A stretch of DNA of 64,000 nucleotides, from contig CAVPXS010000018.1 in the NCBI GenBank assembly GCA_963709775.1, positions 124,001 through 188,000 on the forward strand. Direction: 5' to 3'. Shown here piece after piece: positions 9,064-16,181 of the stretch. This stretch comes from Salinimicrobium sp963709775 (lineage in GTDB: Bacteria > Bacteroidota > Bacteroidia > Flavobacteriales > Flavobacteriaceae). The notes beneath the pieces are model-generated. The model ran no database searches, had not been told where the DNA came from, and worked only from the letters and a program-made list of their open reading frames with translations. The translations under genes were made by a program, and so were the position numbers. Within the stretch, counting starts at the first letter, position 1. Each line of letters begins with the position of its first letter.

Positions 9064-10281
9064 ATGACCTATACAGAAACTGTTGAATGGATGTTTCAAC
9101 AGTTGCCCATGTATCAACAGGTGGGAAATAAAGCCTACAAGGTGGATCTTTCCAATATAAACAAGCTGGTTGCACAGCTGGAAAATCCTCACCATAATTT
9201 TAAGACTATTCATGTCGCCGGTACCAACGGGAAAGGTTCCGTTTCTCATATGTTGGCTTCCGTACTTCAGGAAAACAACTATAAGGTGGGGCTATATACC
9301 TCTCCTCACTTAAAAGATTTCAGGGAAAGGATCAGGATCAACGGCGAGATGATTTCCGAAGAGGCAGTGATTGATTTTATTCATCATAATAAAGCCTTTT
9401 TTGAAACTGAAAGTCTTTCTTTCTTCGAAATGACCGTGGGAATGGCTTTTGAATACTTCTCAAATGAGAAAGTCGATATCGCTGTAATTGAAGTTGGTCT
9501 CGGCGGAAGGTTGGATTCCACCAATATTATTTCTCCTGAAGTTTCTGTTATCACAAATATTGGTTTTGACCACGTAAATATCCTTGGGGATACTCTTGAA
9601 AAGATCGCTGCTGAAAAAGGCGGAATTATTAAGCAGGGGACACCGGTTGTCATTGGCGAGTATCATGAAAATACTTTTCCTGTGTTTAAAAGGCTTGCTG
9701 AAGCAAATAAAGCCCCTTTTCACCTGGCTGAAGATTTTTCCGGCAAATTATATTCCTCAGATCTTAAAGGACATTATCAGCAGAAGAATATCCGCACCGT
9801 TTCCACGACTCTGGAGGTGCTGAAGGATCTGGGATGGGAACTTACAGGGGAAGCTGTGGAGAAAGGTCTCAAAAATGTCATTTTTAATACCGGCCTTAGA
9901 GGGAGATGGGAGGTGTTACAGGATGAGCCGAAGGTTATTTGTGATACAGCACATAATAAAGAAGGGCTGGTTTATGCGATGAAGCAGTTACAGGAAGAAG
10001 AGTTTGAAGATCTACATCTGGTAATTGGGGTGGTGAACGACAAAGACCTGGACGCAGTGCTCCCTCTTTTTCCAAAAAAAGCAAAATATTATTTTTCCCG
10101 TCCAAATGTTCCAAGGGGTCTTGATGCCGGAGAACTTCAAAAAAAGGCAGCCGAAAATGGCCTTTTTGGAAGCTTATATAATTCAGTTTCTGAAGCTTAT
10201 GAAGCTGCGCTGCAAGCGGCTTCGGTTAAGGATGTGATCTACGTTGGAGGCAGTACTTTTACAGTGGCAGAAATAATTTAA
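9064..10281 (+). CDS. folC: Bifunctional folylpolyglutamate synthase/dihydrofolate synthase
   Basis: A 405-residue Mur-ligase-type enzyme that adds glutamate to dihydropteroate and to folates with ATP. The ATP loop GTNGKGSVSHM is near residue 54, the SPHLKDFRERI block follows, and EVGLGGRLDSTNI is the conserved metal and substrate block. The C-terminal domain contains DTAHNKEGL. I chose ATG at 9064 over the in-frame TTG directly before it. It lies four bases after tonB, so it is read through from the exbB promoter. Confidence 0.94.
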   Translation: MTYTETVEWMFQQLPMYQQVGNKAYKVDLSNINKLVAQLENPHHNFKTIHVAGTNGKGSVSHMLASVLQENNYKVGLYTSPHLKDFRERIRINGEMISEEAVIDFIHHNKAFFETESLSFFEMTVGMAFEYFSNEKVDIAVIEVGLGGRLDSTNIISPEVSVITNIGFDHVNILGDTLEKIAAEKGGIIKQGTPVVIGEYHENTFPVFKRLAEANKAPFHLAEDFSGKLYSSDLKGHYQQKNIRTVSTTLEVLKDLGWELTGEAVEKGLKNVIFNTGLRGRWEVLQDEPKVICDTAHNKEGLVYAMKQLQEEEFEDLHLVIGVVNDKDLDAVLPLFPKKAKYYFSRPNVPRGLDAGELQKKAAENGLFGSLYNSVSEAYEAALQAASVKDVIYVGGSTFTVAEII

Positions 10282-10298
10282 TTTTTTTGAAAATATTC

Positions 10299-10329
10299 TT
10301 TGCAGAATTAAAAATGTGGTCTATATTTG
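10299..10329 (+). promoter_or_regulatory. Promoter of the tRNA-Val genes (near-perfect Bacteroidota consensus)
   Basis: TTTG at 10299-10302 and TATATTTG at 10322-10329 are separated by 19 bases, an exact match to the Bacteroidota promoter TTTG-N19-TAnnTTTG. The first tRNA begins 57 bases after the -7 box, leaving a short 5' leader. This is the best promoter match I found in the window. Confidence 0.8.
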
Positions 10330-10386
10330 CATCCGCATTCAGAGAGGTACACGCCTTAAAAGATGCGAAAGTTCATAAACATGTTA

Positions 10387-10461
10387 GGGCAATTAGCTCA
10401 GTTGGTTCAGAGCACCTCGTTTACACCGAGGGGGTCGGGGGTTCGAATCCCTCATTGCCCA
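10387..10461 (+). tRNA. tRNA-Val (anticodon TAC)
   Basis: A complete cloverleaf can be drawn: acceptor GGGCAAT/ATTGCCC, D stem GCTC/GAGC, anticodon stem CCTCG/CGAGG with loop TTTACAC (anticodon TAC, T at 33), T stem GGGGG/CCCTC with one G-T pair and loop TTCGAAT, discriminator A. The 3' CCA is not fully encoded. Confidence 0.96.
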
Positions 10462-10506
10462 CAGATTTTTTAAAGGCTTCCTCTTGGAGGCCTTTTTTGA
10501 TTTCAA

Positions 10507-10581
10507 GGGTGATTAGCTCAGCTGGTTCAGAGCACTACCTCGACAAGGTAGGGGTCACTGGTTCGAACCCAGTATCACCCA
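10507..10581 (+). tRNA. tRNA-Val (anticodon GAC), with C at position 33
   Basis: Acceptor GGGTGAT/ATCACCC, D stem GCTC/GAGC, anticodon stem CTACC/GGTAG, T stem ACTGG/CCAGT with loop TTCGAAC, discriminator A: all stems pair fully. The anticodon loop reads TCGACAA, so the anticodon is GAC (Val) but the base before it (position 33) is C, where U is almost universal. It lies 45 bases after tRNA-Val(TAC), in one transcript. Confidence 0.93.
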
Positions 10582-10633
10582 CTAAAGTGGGAACTTTCAA
10601 GTTCCAAAAAAATACAAATTCCAAAATATCTGC

Positions 10634-10666
10634 AAACCTAACAGGTCTCCAAGACCTGTTAGGTTT
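10634..10666. repeat. Dispersed hairpin repeat, copy 1 (terminator-like)
   Basis: AAACCTAACAGGTCT and its exact reverse complement are separated by three bases, giving a 15-bp stem. The same core is found at 10818-10850 and 37322-37354. It sits after the tRNA pair and is followed by TTTTTCG, so it may end the tRNA transcript. Confidence 0.85.
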
Positions 10667-10743
10667 TTCGTTTTCAGACTACCTGTCTTTGGGGGGAGGT
10701 TGTGGCTCATTATAAGTAGAAATTAGGTGTTGGTCACTGGTTC

Positions 10744-10761
10744 TCCCGATAGCTATCGGGA
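10744..10761. repeat. Palindrome inside the tRNA remnant
   Basis: TCCCGATAGCTATCGGGA is a perfect 18-bp palindrome. It replaces the end of the T loop and part of the T stem in the duplicated tRNA 3' end. From general knowledge, this palindrome recurs in flavobacterial genomes as a dispersed element; that memory was not checked here. Confidence 0.8.
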
Positions 10762-10817
10762 CAGTATCACCCACGTTGGGAACTTTTAAATTCCAAAAAA
10801 CAAATTCCAATATCTGC

Positions 10818-10850
10818 AAACCTCACAGGTTTTTAAAACCTGTGAGGTTT
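10818..10850. repeat. Dispersed hairpin repeat, copy 2 (terminator-like)
   Basis: AAACCTCACAGGTTTT and its exact reverse complement are separated by one T. It differs from copies 1 and 3 by a compensated change (TCA/TGA for TAA/TTA), so the stem pairing has been kept. It lies 26 bases beyond the stop of murF, which comes from the opposite strand. Confidence 0.85.
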
Positions 10851-10876
10851 ATTTATCTCCGCTTTGAGCCTTATAA

Positions 10877-12157
10877 TTAAATCAACTCCATTACCCTTTC
10901 CAGAGCCATGCCTCGAGATCCTTTTATCAAAATAGTACCGGCATTGAATTCTGATGGCTGAAACCAGGCCCTAAAGTCTTCGAAATTTTCAAATTTTTTG
11001 ATCTTTTGAGAGGTGGTTTCGGTTTGATTAAAATTGGACCCTATTGCGTAAACTTTATCCACAGGGGAAGTGGAGTAGTCGTCCAGTAATTGTTGATGTT
11101 CGGTTTTAGCCTCGGGACCCAATTCAAACATGTCTCCTAAAATGGCAATTTTTGGAGAGCCATCCATCTGGCTCAGGTTTTCAAGAGCTGCAGCCATACT
11201 TGAAGGATTGGCATTGTATGCATCCAAAATGATCCTTCGGTTATCTTTAAGGATGATCTGTGACCTGTTGTTCTGCGGACTGTATTCTTTTATAGCTGCA
11301 GTGATCTCTAAGGATGGAATTTCAAAATATGTGCCCACGGTATAGGCAGCCGCCATATTAGTGCCATTGTAAGCTCCTGTGAGCTTACCGCAGATCTTTT
11401 CTCCTTCTACCTCGATCCCTGCATAAGAATCTTCTCTAAAATATTTCAGGGTAACATCGGCTTTTTCAGAAGAACCAAAGCTGAAAATATGTGGATAGGA
11501 GGTTTCTTCTTTTTGAAGTGGATCATCCAGGTTCAGGAAAAGCAACTTTTTGTGCTCTTTTAAATGGTCATATAGTTCTTTCTTGCCCGTTATTACCCCT
11601 TCCACGCTTCCGAAGCCTTCAAGATGGGCTTTACCAAAATTGGTGATGTAGCCATAGTCGGGCGTGGCGAGACTGCACAGGAATTCAATTTCCTTTTGAT
11701 GGTTGGCACCCATCTCCACAATGCCAATTTCGGTCTTTTCATTCATTGAGAGCAGGGTAATGGGTACTCCAATGTGGTTGTTGAGATTTCCTGTAGTAGC
11801 CACAGTTCTGTACCTTTTTGAAAGAACTGCATTGAAAAGTTCTTTGGTGGTAGTTTTACCATTGCTGCCGGTAAGGGCAAGGATTGGGATTCCCAGGTGT
11901 TTCCTATGGAATGATGCCAATTGCTGCAGTGCTTTTAGACTGTCTTCAACCTGCAGCAACCTTTCATCTTCATTTGAAAGATCTTCGTCAATAACTGCAT
12001 ATAATGCTCCTTTTTCGAGAGCTTCAGCAGCAAATTCATTGGCGTTAAAGTTTTCTCCTTTTAAGGCAAAGAAAATACTGTCTTTCCTGATCTTTCTTGT
12101 ATCGGTGCTAATTCCGGAGCTCTCTAAAAAAAGCTGGTGGAGTCTATCTATGTTCAT
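10877..12157 (-). CDS. murF: UDP-N-acetylmuramoyl-tripeptide--D-alanyl-D-alanine ligase
   Basis: A 426-residue cytoplasmic Mur ligase that adds D-Ala-D-Ala to the UDP-MurNAc-tripeptide, the last cytosolic step of peptidoglycan precursor synthesis. The N-terminal substrate domain has STDTRKI and FFALKGENF; the ATP loop GSNGKTTTKEL lies near residue 97; EMGANHQKEIEFLC and the C-terminal DAYNANPSSM are MurF signatures. It lies downstream of gldJ on the same strand, with a terminator between, the arrangement common in flavobacteria. Confidence 0.95.
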   Translation of the reverse strand: MNIDRLHQLFLESSGISTDTRKIRKDSIFFALKGENFNANEFAAEALEKGALYAVIDEDLSNEDERLLQVEDSLKALQQLASFHRKHLGIPILALTGSNGKTTTKELFNAVLSKRYRTVATTGNLNNHIGVPITLLSMNEKTEIGIVEMGANHQKEIEFLCSLATPDYGYITNFGKAHLEGFGSVEGVITGKKELYDHLKEHKKLLFLNLDDPLQKEETSYPHIFSFGSSEKADVTLKYFREDSYAGIEVEGEKICGKLTGAYNGTNMAAAYTVGTYFEIPSLEITAAIKEYSPQNNRSQIILKDNRRIILDAYNANPSSMAAALENLSQMDGSPKIAILGDMFELGPEAKTEHQQLLDDYSTSPVDKVYAIGSNFNQTETTSQKIKKFENFEDFRAWFQPSEFNAGTILIKGSRGMALERVMELI

Positions 12158-12170
12158 AAAATAAAGCTAT

Positions 12171-12199
12171 AAAAAAAGCCCTAATCAAATTAGGGCTTT
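12171..12199 (-). terminator. Rho-independent terminator after gldJ
   Basis: On the minus strand an 11-bp perfect stem AAAGCCCTAAT/ATTAGGGCTTT with a three-base loop is followed by a continuous run of T. It lies between the gldJ stop and the murF start, so it should end gldJ transcripts and separate murF from gldJ. Confidence 0.88.
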
Positions 12200-12221
12200 C
12201 ACATTTATATTTTAAAGAATA

Positions 12222-13883
12222 TTAATTCTTTGCTGTCTTGTTTTTGTTGAGAGACTTAGAGCCTACTCGTGACATGGCATTTCTAAATCCAATATAATCT
12301 GTCGCCATATCCTGCGGGAAATATCTTCTTTGGGCAGGATCTAACCAGTATGCACGGTCTCTCCAGCTTCCTCCCTTGTATACACGTACGTTGTCATCTA
12401 TAAGCGTTGTGCGACCTGTTGATGTGTCGTACTCAAGGCTTTGACCGCCAACACTGTCTACAGTGGCAGTGTGAACCGGAGAATTATACATCCTTTTATT
12501 TGGGTCTGCCATATCTTCGTCCCCGAAAGAATCATAGTATCTTGAGGATTTCCTGTCACCATCTCTAAAGTTTCTTTGATCACTTTCGTTGAAGTTTGTA
12601 CGAAGGTAAGTATCTTCAGGTGTGATAGGCACTGTTTTTATTTCTCCCGGAAGATTTCTTGCAACTATTCTTCCATTGCTCAATGTATCATATTCAATTT
12701 CATCTACTCCCAATACCTGTACTGTTCCATCTTCTGTAATGGCGTGCTTGGTGTAAACGTTACCACGATAGTAGTTGAAGTCGTTGAATTCATCGTCTAC
12801 GATAGGGCGGTAAACATCGGCAACCCATTCGGCAACGTTTCCGGCCATATCGTAAAGTCCGAAATCATTTGGTTCATAAGATTTAACTTCGGCAGTGATA
12901 TCGGCACCGTCATCGCTCCATCCTGCAATTCCGCCGTAATCTCCATCACCTTGTTTAAAGTTTGCCATTTGATCCCCACGTTTTCTAGCGTCACCGCTTC
13001 GTGTGTACTGGCTGTCCCATGGATATTTTTTTCTTCCGCGGTAAACATTGTAATTTCTAATCCCTACAAGTGCAAGAGCGGCATATTCCCACTCTGCTTC
13101 GGTAGGAAGACGATATTCAGGAAGTAAAACCCCATGCTTACGTTGCACATAAAGGTTTGTACTATCCTCGGTCATATAACGATCTGTTTTATTACCACCT
13201 CGTACAATACTGTCATTTGCACCATAGGTCATGCTTGGTGCGTTAAGGTAAGTTTCGGTGTTGAAAGTTTCACCGGGTTCGGCAGCAAATCTTGCGCCCT
13301 CAAGGGTGAATCCTTCTTTTTCAAGACGAAGTTCGTTCACTCTGTCTGTTCTCCATTTACTGAATTCAACAGCCTGGATCCAGCTCACTCCAACAACAGG
13401 ATAGTTTGCATATGCAGGGTGACGCAGGTAGTTATTGGTCATAGTTTCGTTATAACCCAACCTGTTTCTCCAAACCAAAGTATCTGGTAAAGCTCCCTGG
13501 TAGATATTTCTATATCTCTCTTCACTTGGAGGATAAACTCTTTTTAAATAATCAAGGTATTCCAAATACATAAGATTTGTTACCTCGGTCTCGTCCATGT
13601 AGAAGGATTGAACGTGTTGCTGCGTAGGAGTATTATTCCAATCATGCATTACATCATCCTGCACACGTCCCATTGTAAAGGTTCCTCCTTCTACGAACAC
13701 AAGTCCTGGACCTGCTTCCTGTTCGTCATAGTCGGCATTGTAATTAAAGCCACCTTCTTTGGAATTAATATCCCAGCCGGTCGCACGGGAATTGTTTTTG
13801 TAGTCTCTCGAGTTGTTACAGCTAAAAAGGCCAACGCTTACAGCGACGGCAAAAAGAGCTTTTACAGCAACTTTATTTCTCAT
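12222..13883 (-). CDS. gldJ: Gliding motility lipoprotein GldJ
   Basis: GldJ is a lipoprotein needed for gliding and for stability of the type IX secretion/gliding machinery in flavobacteria. The N-terminus is a lipoprotein signal ending in VGLFSC (Cys about residue 22). The body is a formylglycine-generating-enzyme-like (SUMF1) fold: FVEGGTFTMG, DETEVTN, RLPTEAEWEYAA, GLYDMAGNVAEW and VYKGGSWRD in order. ATG at 13883 is chosen; GTG six bases earlier is possible. About 553 residues, normal length. Here it acts as a structural homologue, not as a sulfatase-maturing enzyme, as known for the family. Confidence 0.95.
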   Translation of the reverse strand: MRNKVAVKALFAVAVSVGLFSCNNSRDYKNNSRATGWDINSKEGGFNYNADYDEQEAGPGLVFVEGGTFTMGRVQDDVMHDWNNTPTQQHVQSFYMDETEVTNLMYLEYLDYLKRVYPPSEERYRNIYQGALPDTLVWRNRLGYNETMTNNYLRHPAYANYPVVGVSWIQAVEFSKWRTDRVNELRLEKEGFTLEGARFAAEPGETFNTETYLNAPSMTYGANDSIVRGGNKTDRYMTEDSTNLYVQRKHGVLLPEYRLPTEAEWEYAALALVGIRNYNVYRGRKKYPWDSQYTRSGDARKRGDQMANFKQGDGDYGGIAGWSDDGADITAEVKSYEPNDFGLYDMAGNVAEWVADVYRPIVDDEFNDFNYYRGNVYTKHAITEDGTVQVLGVDEIEYDTLSNGRIVARNLPGEIKTVPITPEDTYLRTNFNESDQRNFRDGDRKSSRYYDSFGDEDMADPNKRMYNSPVHTATVDSVGGQSLEYDTSTGRTTLIDDNVRVYKGGSWRDRAYWLDPAQRRYFPQDMATDYIGFRNAMSRVGSKSLNKNKTAKN

Positions 13884-13934
13884 ATTCACAATATCTTTTA
13901 TAGCAATTATGGCTTTGCAATATAGTAATTAACG

Positions 13935-13942
13935 CAAAACTA
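13935..13942 (-). promoter_or_regulatory. -7 promoter box of gldJ
   Basis: On the minus strand this reads TAGTTTTG, fitting TAnnTTTG, about 50 bases before the gldJ ATG. No clear -33 box lies at the usual distance. Confidence 0.4.
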
Positions 13943-14286
13943 CCAAGATTATTTCAACCGAAACGAAATCTTGTAGTTTCCTGTAAATCTTTACGATAAC
14001 GCGACTTATAATGGTTTATTTCATGGCCTGCCACAACCTGAAAGTAAAAACATTGGGGCATTATACGGCAAAAGTAATGGTTTTTTGTCAACTTTTTTCT
14101 TTTCTTTAAGCTTCAGTCGAATTGATCTGCCGCTTTATGAAGCTGATAGAAACGGTTAAATTGGGGTCAAATTGAAGAAAACACGGGAAAAGTGCAGGCT
14201 CTGCATAAGCTTCTGTTAAATTAAACGTTATGTTAGGGTAAAATTGAGAAATTCGGTTCTTATAACTTATTCTAAAGGTTTTCGGG

Positions 14287-14294
14287 TATATTTG
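14287..14294 (+). promoter_or_regulatory. -7 promoter box of porV
   Basis: TATATTTG matches the Bacteroidota -7 consensus and lies 18 bases before the porV ATG. Its presence shows that porV has its own promoter here and need not be read through from an upstream porU. Confidence 0.5.
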
Positions 14295-14312
14295 TTAATT
14301 ATTAATAGTCCT

Positions 14313-15470
14313 ATGAAAAAATTATCACTCTTCACCATTGCGGTGATTTTGCTGTTTAGTGGGAAATCTTTTGCTCAGGAAGAACCTGATCGTGTGATCA
14401 CCACGGCGGCTTCTACTTTAATGATCGCGGCCGATGCCCGTGCTGCCGGGCTTGGTGACCAGGGAGTGGCAACCTTTCCCGATGCCTATTCGCAACAATG
14501 GAATCCAGCCAAATATGTTTTTGTTGAAAGTCAGCAAGGTTTGGGGGTAAATTATACTCCTTATTTAAGTGAATTGGTGAATGATATTTTTCTTGGGAAT
14601 ATTACCTATTACAATAGAATAAGTGAGAAAGGTGCATTTGGCGCAAGTTTAAAGTATTTTAGTATGGGTAATATTGAAGCCCGTGACTATCCAGACGAGG
14701 TGGCCAGAATCCTTAGTCCAAATGAATTCACACTTGATCTTTCTTATGCGCTTAAATTAAGTGAGCATTTTTCTATGGCTGTAGCGGGAAGGTTCCTGCG
14801 ATCTGATCTTAAGATTGCAGAACTTGATCCAGATGCTTCTGCTGCCAGTACATTTGGAGTGGATGTGGCTGCTTTTTATCAAAGTGACCGCATTGACTAC
14901 ACAAGTTTTGACGGGCGCTGGAGAGCAGGAGCAAATATTTCCAATATTGGACCAAAAATTAAATATGATGCCGGCGGGCAGGAAAATTTTATACCTACAA
15001 ATTTAAAACTGGGTGGAGGATTTGATTTTATCCTGGATATGTCTAACAGGATTGGGACTTATATCGAGTTCAATAAACTTCTGGTTCCAACCCCACAGGA
15101 TTTTGATCTTGATGGAGATATTGATGCAGAAGACATTCAGGAGTATAATTCTATTGGGGCTATTGAAGGTATTTTTAAATCTTTTGGAGATGCTCCAGAT
15201 GGTTTCAGTGAAGAAATGAAAGAGGTGACCTATGCTTTAGGAGCCGAATATGTGTATCAGGAAGTTTTCTCCCTTAGGACCGGATATTTCCATGAAAGTC
15301 CTGAAAAGGGATCCCGTGAATTTATTTCTTTTGGGGCCGGTTTCAGGCATACAGTGGTGGATATCGACCTTTCTTACCTATTTTCAACTTCCGAAGTCGT
15401 GAGTCCGCTGGAAGGAACATTGCGATTTGGATTGACCTTTAACTTTGGAAGACAATATGAACAGTATTAG
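14313..15470 (+). CDS. porV: Type IX secretion system outer membrane protein PorV
   Basis: PorV is a 14-strand-type outer-membrane barrel that carries type IX secretion substrates from the translocon to the attachment complex with the protease PorU. The start is MKKLSLFTIAVILLFSGKSF followed by AQ, a clear signal peptide cleaved near AQEEPD. The AADARAAGLGDQGVATFPD segment with its PorV-type N-terminal pattern and the C-terminal LEGTLRFGLTFNFG strand are typical. 385 residues, normal. I use ATG at 14313; an earlier in-frame ATG would place extra residues before the signal peptide. The porU gene that usually precedes it is missing. Confidence 0.93.
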   Translation: MKKLSLFTIAVILLFSGKSFAQEEPDRVITTAASTLMIAADARAAGLGDQGVATFPDAYSQQWNPAKYVFVESQQGLGVNYTPYLSELVNDIFLGNITYYNRISEKGAFGASLKYFSMGNIEARDYPDEVARILSPNEFTLDLSYALKLSEHFSMAVAGRFLRSDLKIAELDPDASAASTFGVDVAAFYQSDRIDYTSFDGRWRAGANISNIGPKIKYDAGGQENFIPTNLKLGGGFDFILDMSNRIGTYIEFNKLLVPTPQDFDLDGDIDAEDIQEYNSIGAIEGIFKSFGDAPDGFSEEMKEVTYALGAEYVYQEVFSLRTGYFHESPEKGSREFISFGAGFRHTVVDIDLSYLFSTSEVVSPLEGTLRFGLTFNFGRQYEQY

Positions 15471-15541
15471 TAAAAATTTCAAGCTATAGCTGTTTTTTCC
15501 AATATGCATATCTTTGAATTACGAAACGAGAACTTAATAAA

Positions 15542-15573
15542 CTCCCGGGCTCTTTAGTCACGGGAGCTTTTTT
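15542..15573 (+). terminator. Rho-independent terminator after porV
   Basis: CTCCCG/CGGGAG forms a stem around a 13-base loop and is followed by CTTTTTT. It lies 17 bases before cdd, so it may end porV transcripts or act as a partial stop before cdd. Confidence 0.6.
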
Positions 15574-15590
15574 CTATAGAAACACCAAAA

Positions 15591-16073
15591 ATGAAGACAA
15601 TTACAATAAGTGCCGATCTTGAAGTTTACGATAATGAAGCTGAATTACCCGGTGACGTACAAGGTTTGATGGAGCAGGCAATTGAGGCCAGGGAGAAATC
15701 CTATTCTCCTTACTCTCAATTTAAAGTTGGAGCGGCAATTATGCTTGATAATGGAGAAGTGGTAACCGGAAGCAATCAGGAAAATGCATCCTATCCCGCC
15801 GGACTTTGTGCCGAGAGGACAGCCATTTTTTATGCGGGAGCAAAATATCCGAAAGCCAAAATTCTGAAAATGGCTCTAACCGCCCGGTCAGAAAATCATC
15901 AAATGGAGGTGCCTACACCGCCTTGTGGTTCATGCCGCCAGGCTATTGCCGAGTACGAGGTAAAGCAGGAACAGCCCATTGAGATCTTTTTCATGGGCGA
16001 GAAAGGGAAGGTGGTAAAATCCAATTCCATTTCAGATCTTTTGCCGCTTATTTTCGACAATTCCTATCTATAA
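15591..16073 (+). CDS. cdd: Cytidine deaminase
   Basis: A 160-residue zinc enzyme that deaminates cytidine and deoxycytidine to uridine forms in pyrimidine salvage. The catalytic zinc motifs are visible: CAERTA (Cys and general-acid Glu near residues 72-74) and PPCGSCRQ (two zinc Cys near residue 110). The block YSPYSQFKVGAAI is the family substrate-binding segment. Length and motifs fit the tetrameric form. The gldJ-porV-cdd-pdhA order is common in flavobacteria. Confidence 0.95.
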   Translation: MKTITISADLEVYDNEAELPGDVQGLMEQAIEAREKSYSPYSQFKVGAAIMLDNGEVVTGSNQENASYPAGLCAERTAIFYAGAKYPKAKILKMALTARSENHQMEVPTPPCGSCRQAIAEYEVKQEQPIEIFFMGEKGKVVKSNSISDLLPLIFDNSYL

Positions 16074-16125
16074 CGTTTTCGCGCTTTTTCAAAGAGAAAC
16101 TGTTTTTAGTTCCTTTTGAAAATAG

Positions 16126-16133
16126 TATTTTTG
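16126..16133 (+). promoter_or_regulatory. -7 promoter box of pdhA
   Basis: TATTTTTG fits TAnnTTTG and lies 48 bases before the pdhA start. I do not find a good -33 element at the normal distance. Confidence 0.4.
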
Positions 16134-16181
16134 TGTTTCGCTTGGCGCAAGCATCGCTTAGCCTTAAAAATAAGTAGTTAA

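Larger units (their letters stand above)
10732..10850 (+). repeat. Degenerate second copy of the tRNA-Val(GAC) 3' end and its downstream sequence
   Basis: This segment repeats 10553-10666: GGTCACTGGTTC, then GTATCACCCAC, then GGGAACTTT, TTCCAAAAAA, CAAATTCCAA, TATCTGCAAACCT and a hairpin, all in the same order. In the tRNA the first two blocks are the 3' half (T arm and acceptor). In this copy the bases between them are replaced by an 18-bp palindrome. It is therefore a tRNA remnant made by a local duplication, or an old attachment-site scar. Confidence 0.85.
13884..14312. other. Divergent gldJ/porV intergenic region with no porU
   Basis: About 430 bases between the gldJ and porV start codons. 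It holds -7 boxes for both genes but no open frame with recognisable content. In related flavobacteria the type IX secretion protease gene porU (over 3 kb) usually lies here, upstream of porV. I see no remnant of it. Confidence 0.65.

Noticed and set aside
10287..10715. A 142-codon open frame across the tRNA region
   Set aside because: It runs straight through both tRNA genes and the hairpin repeat; its protein is translated tRNA sequence with no family likeness.
12576..13127. A 183-codon open frame opposite gldJ
   Set aside because: Antisense to the conserved SUMF1-like part of gldJ; no motif, signal or ribosome site supports it.
12222..13883. GldJ as a formylglycine-generating sulfatase maturase
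   Set aside because: The lipoprotein signal, length and neighbours match GldJ, which has the fold but a structural role in gliding.
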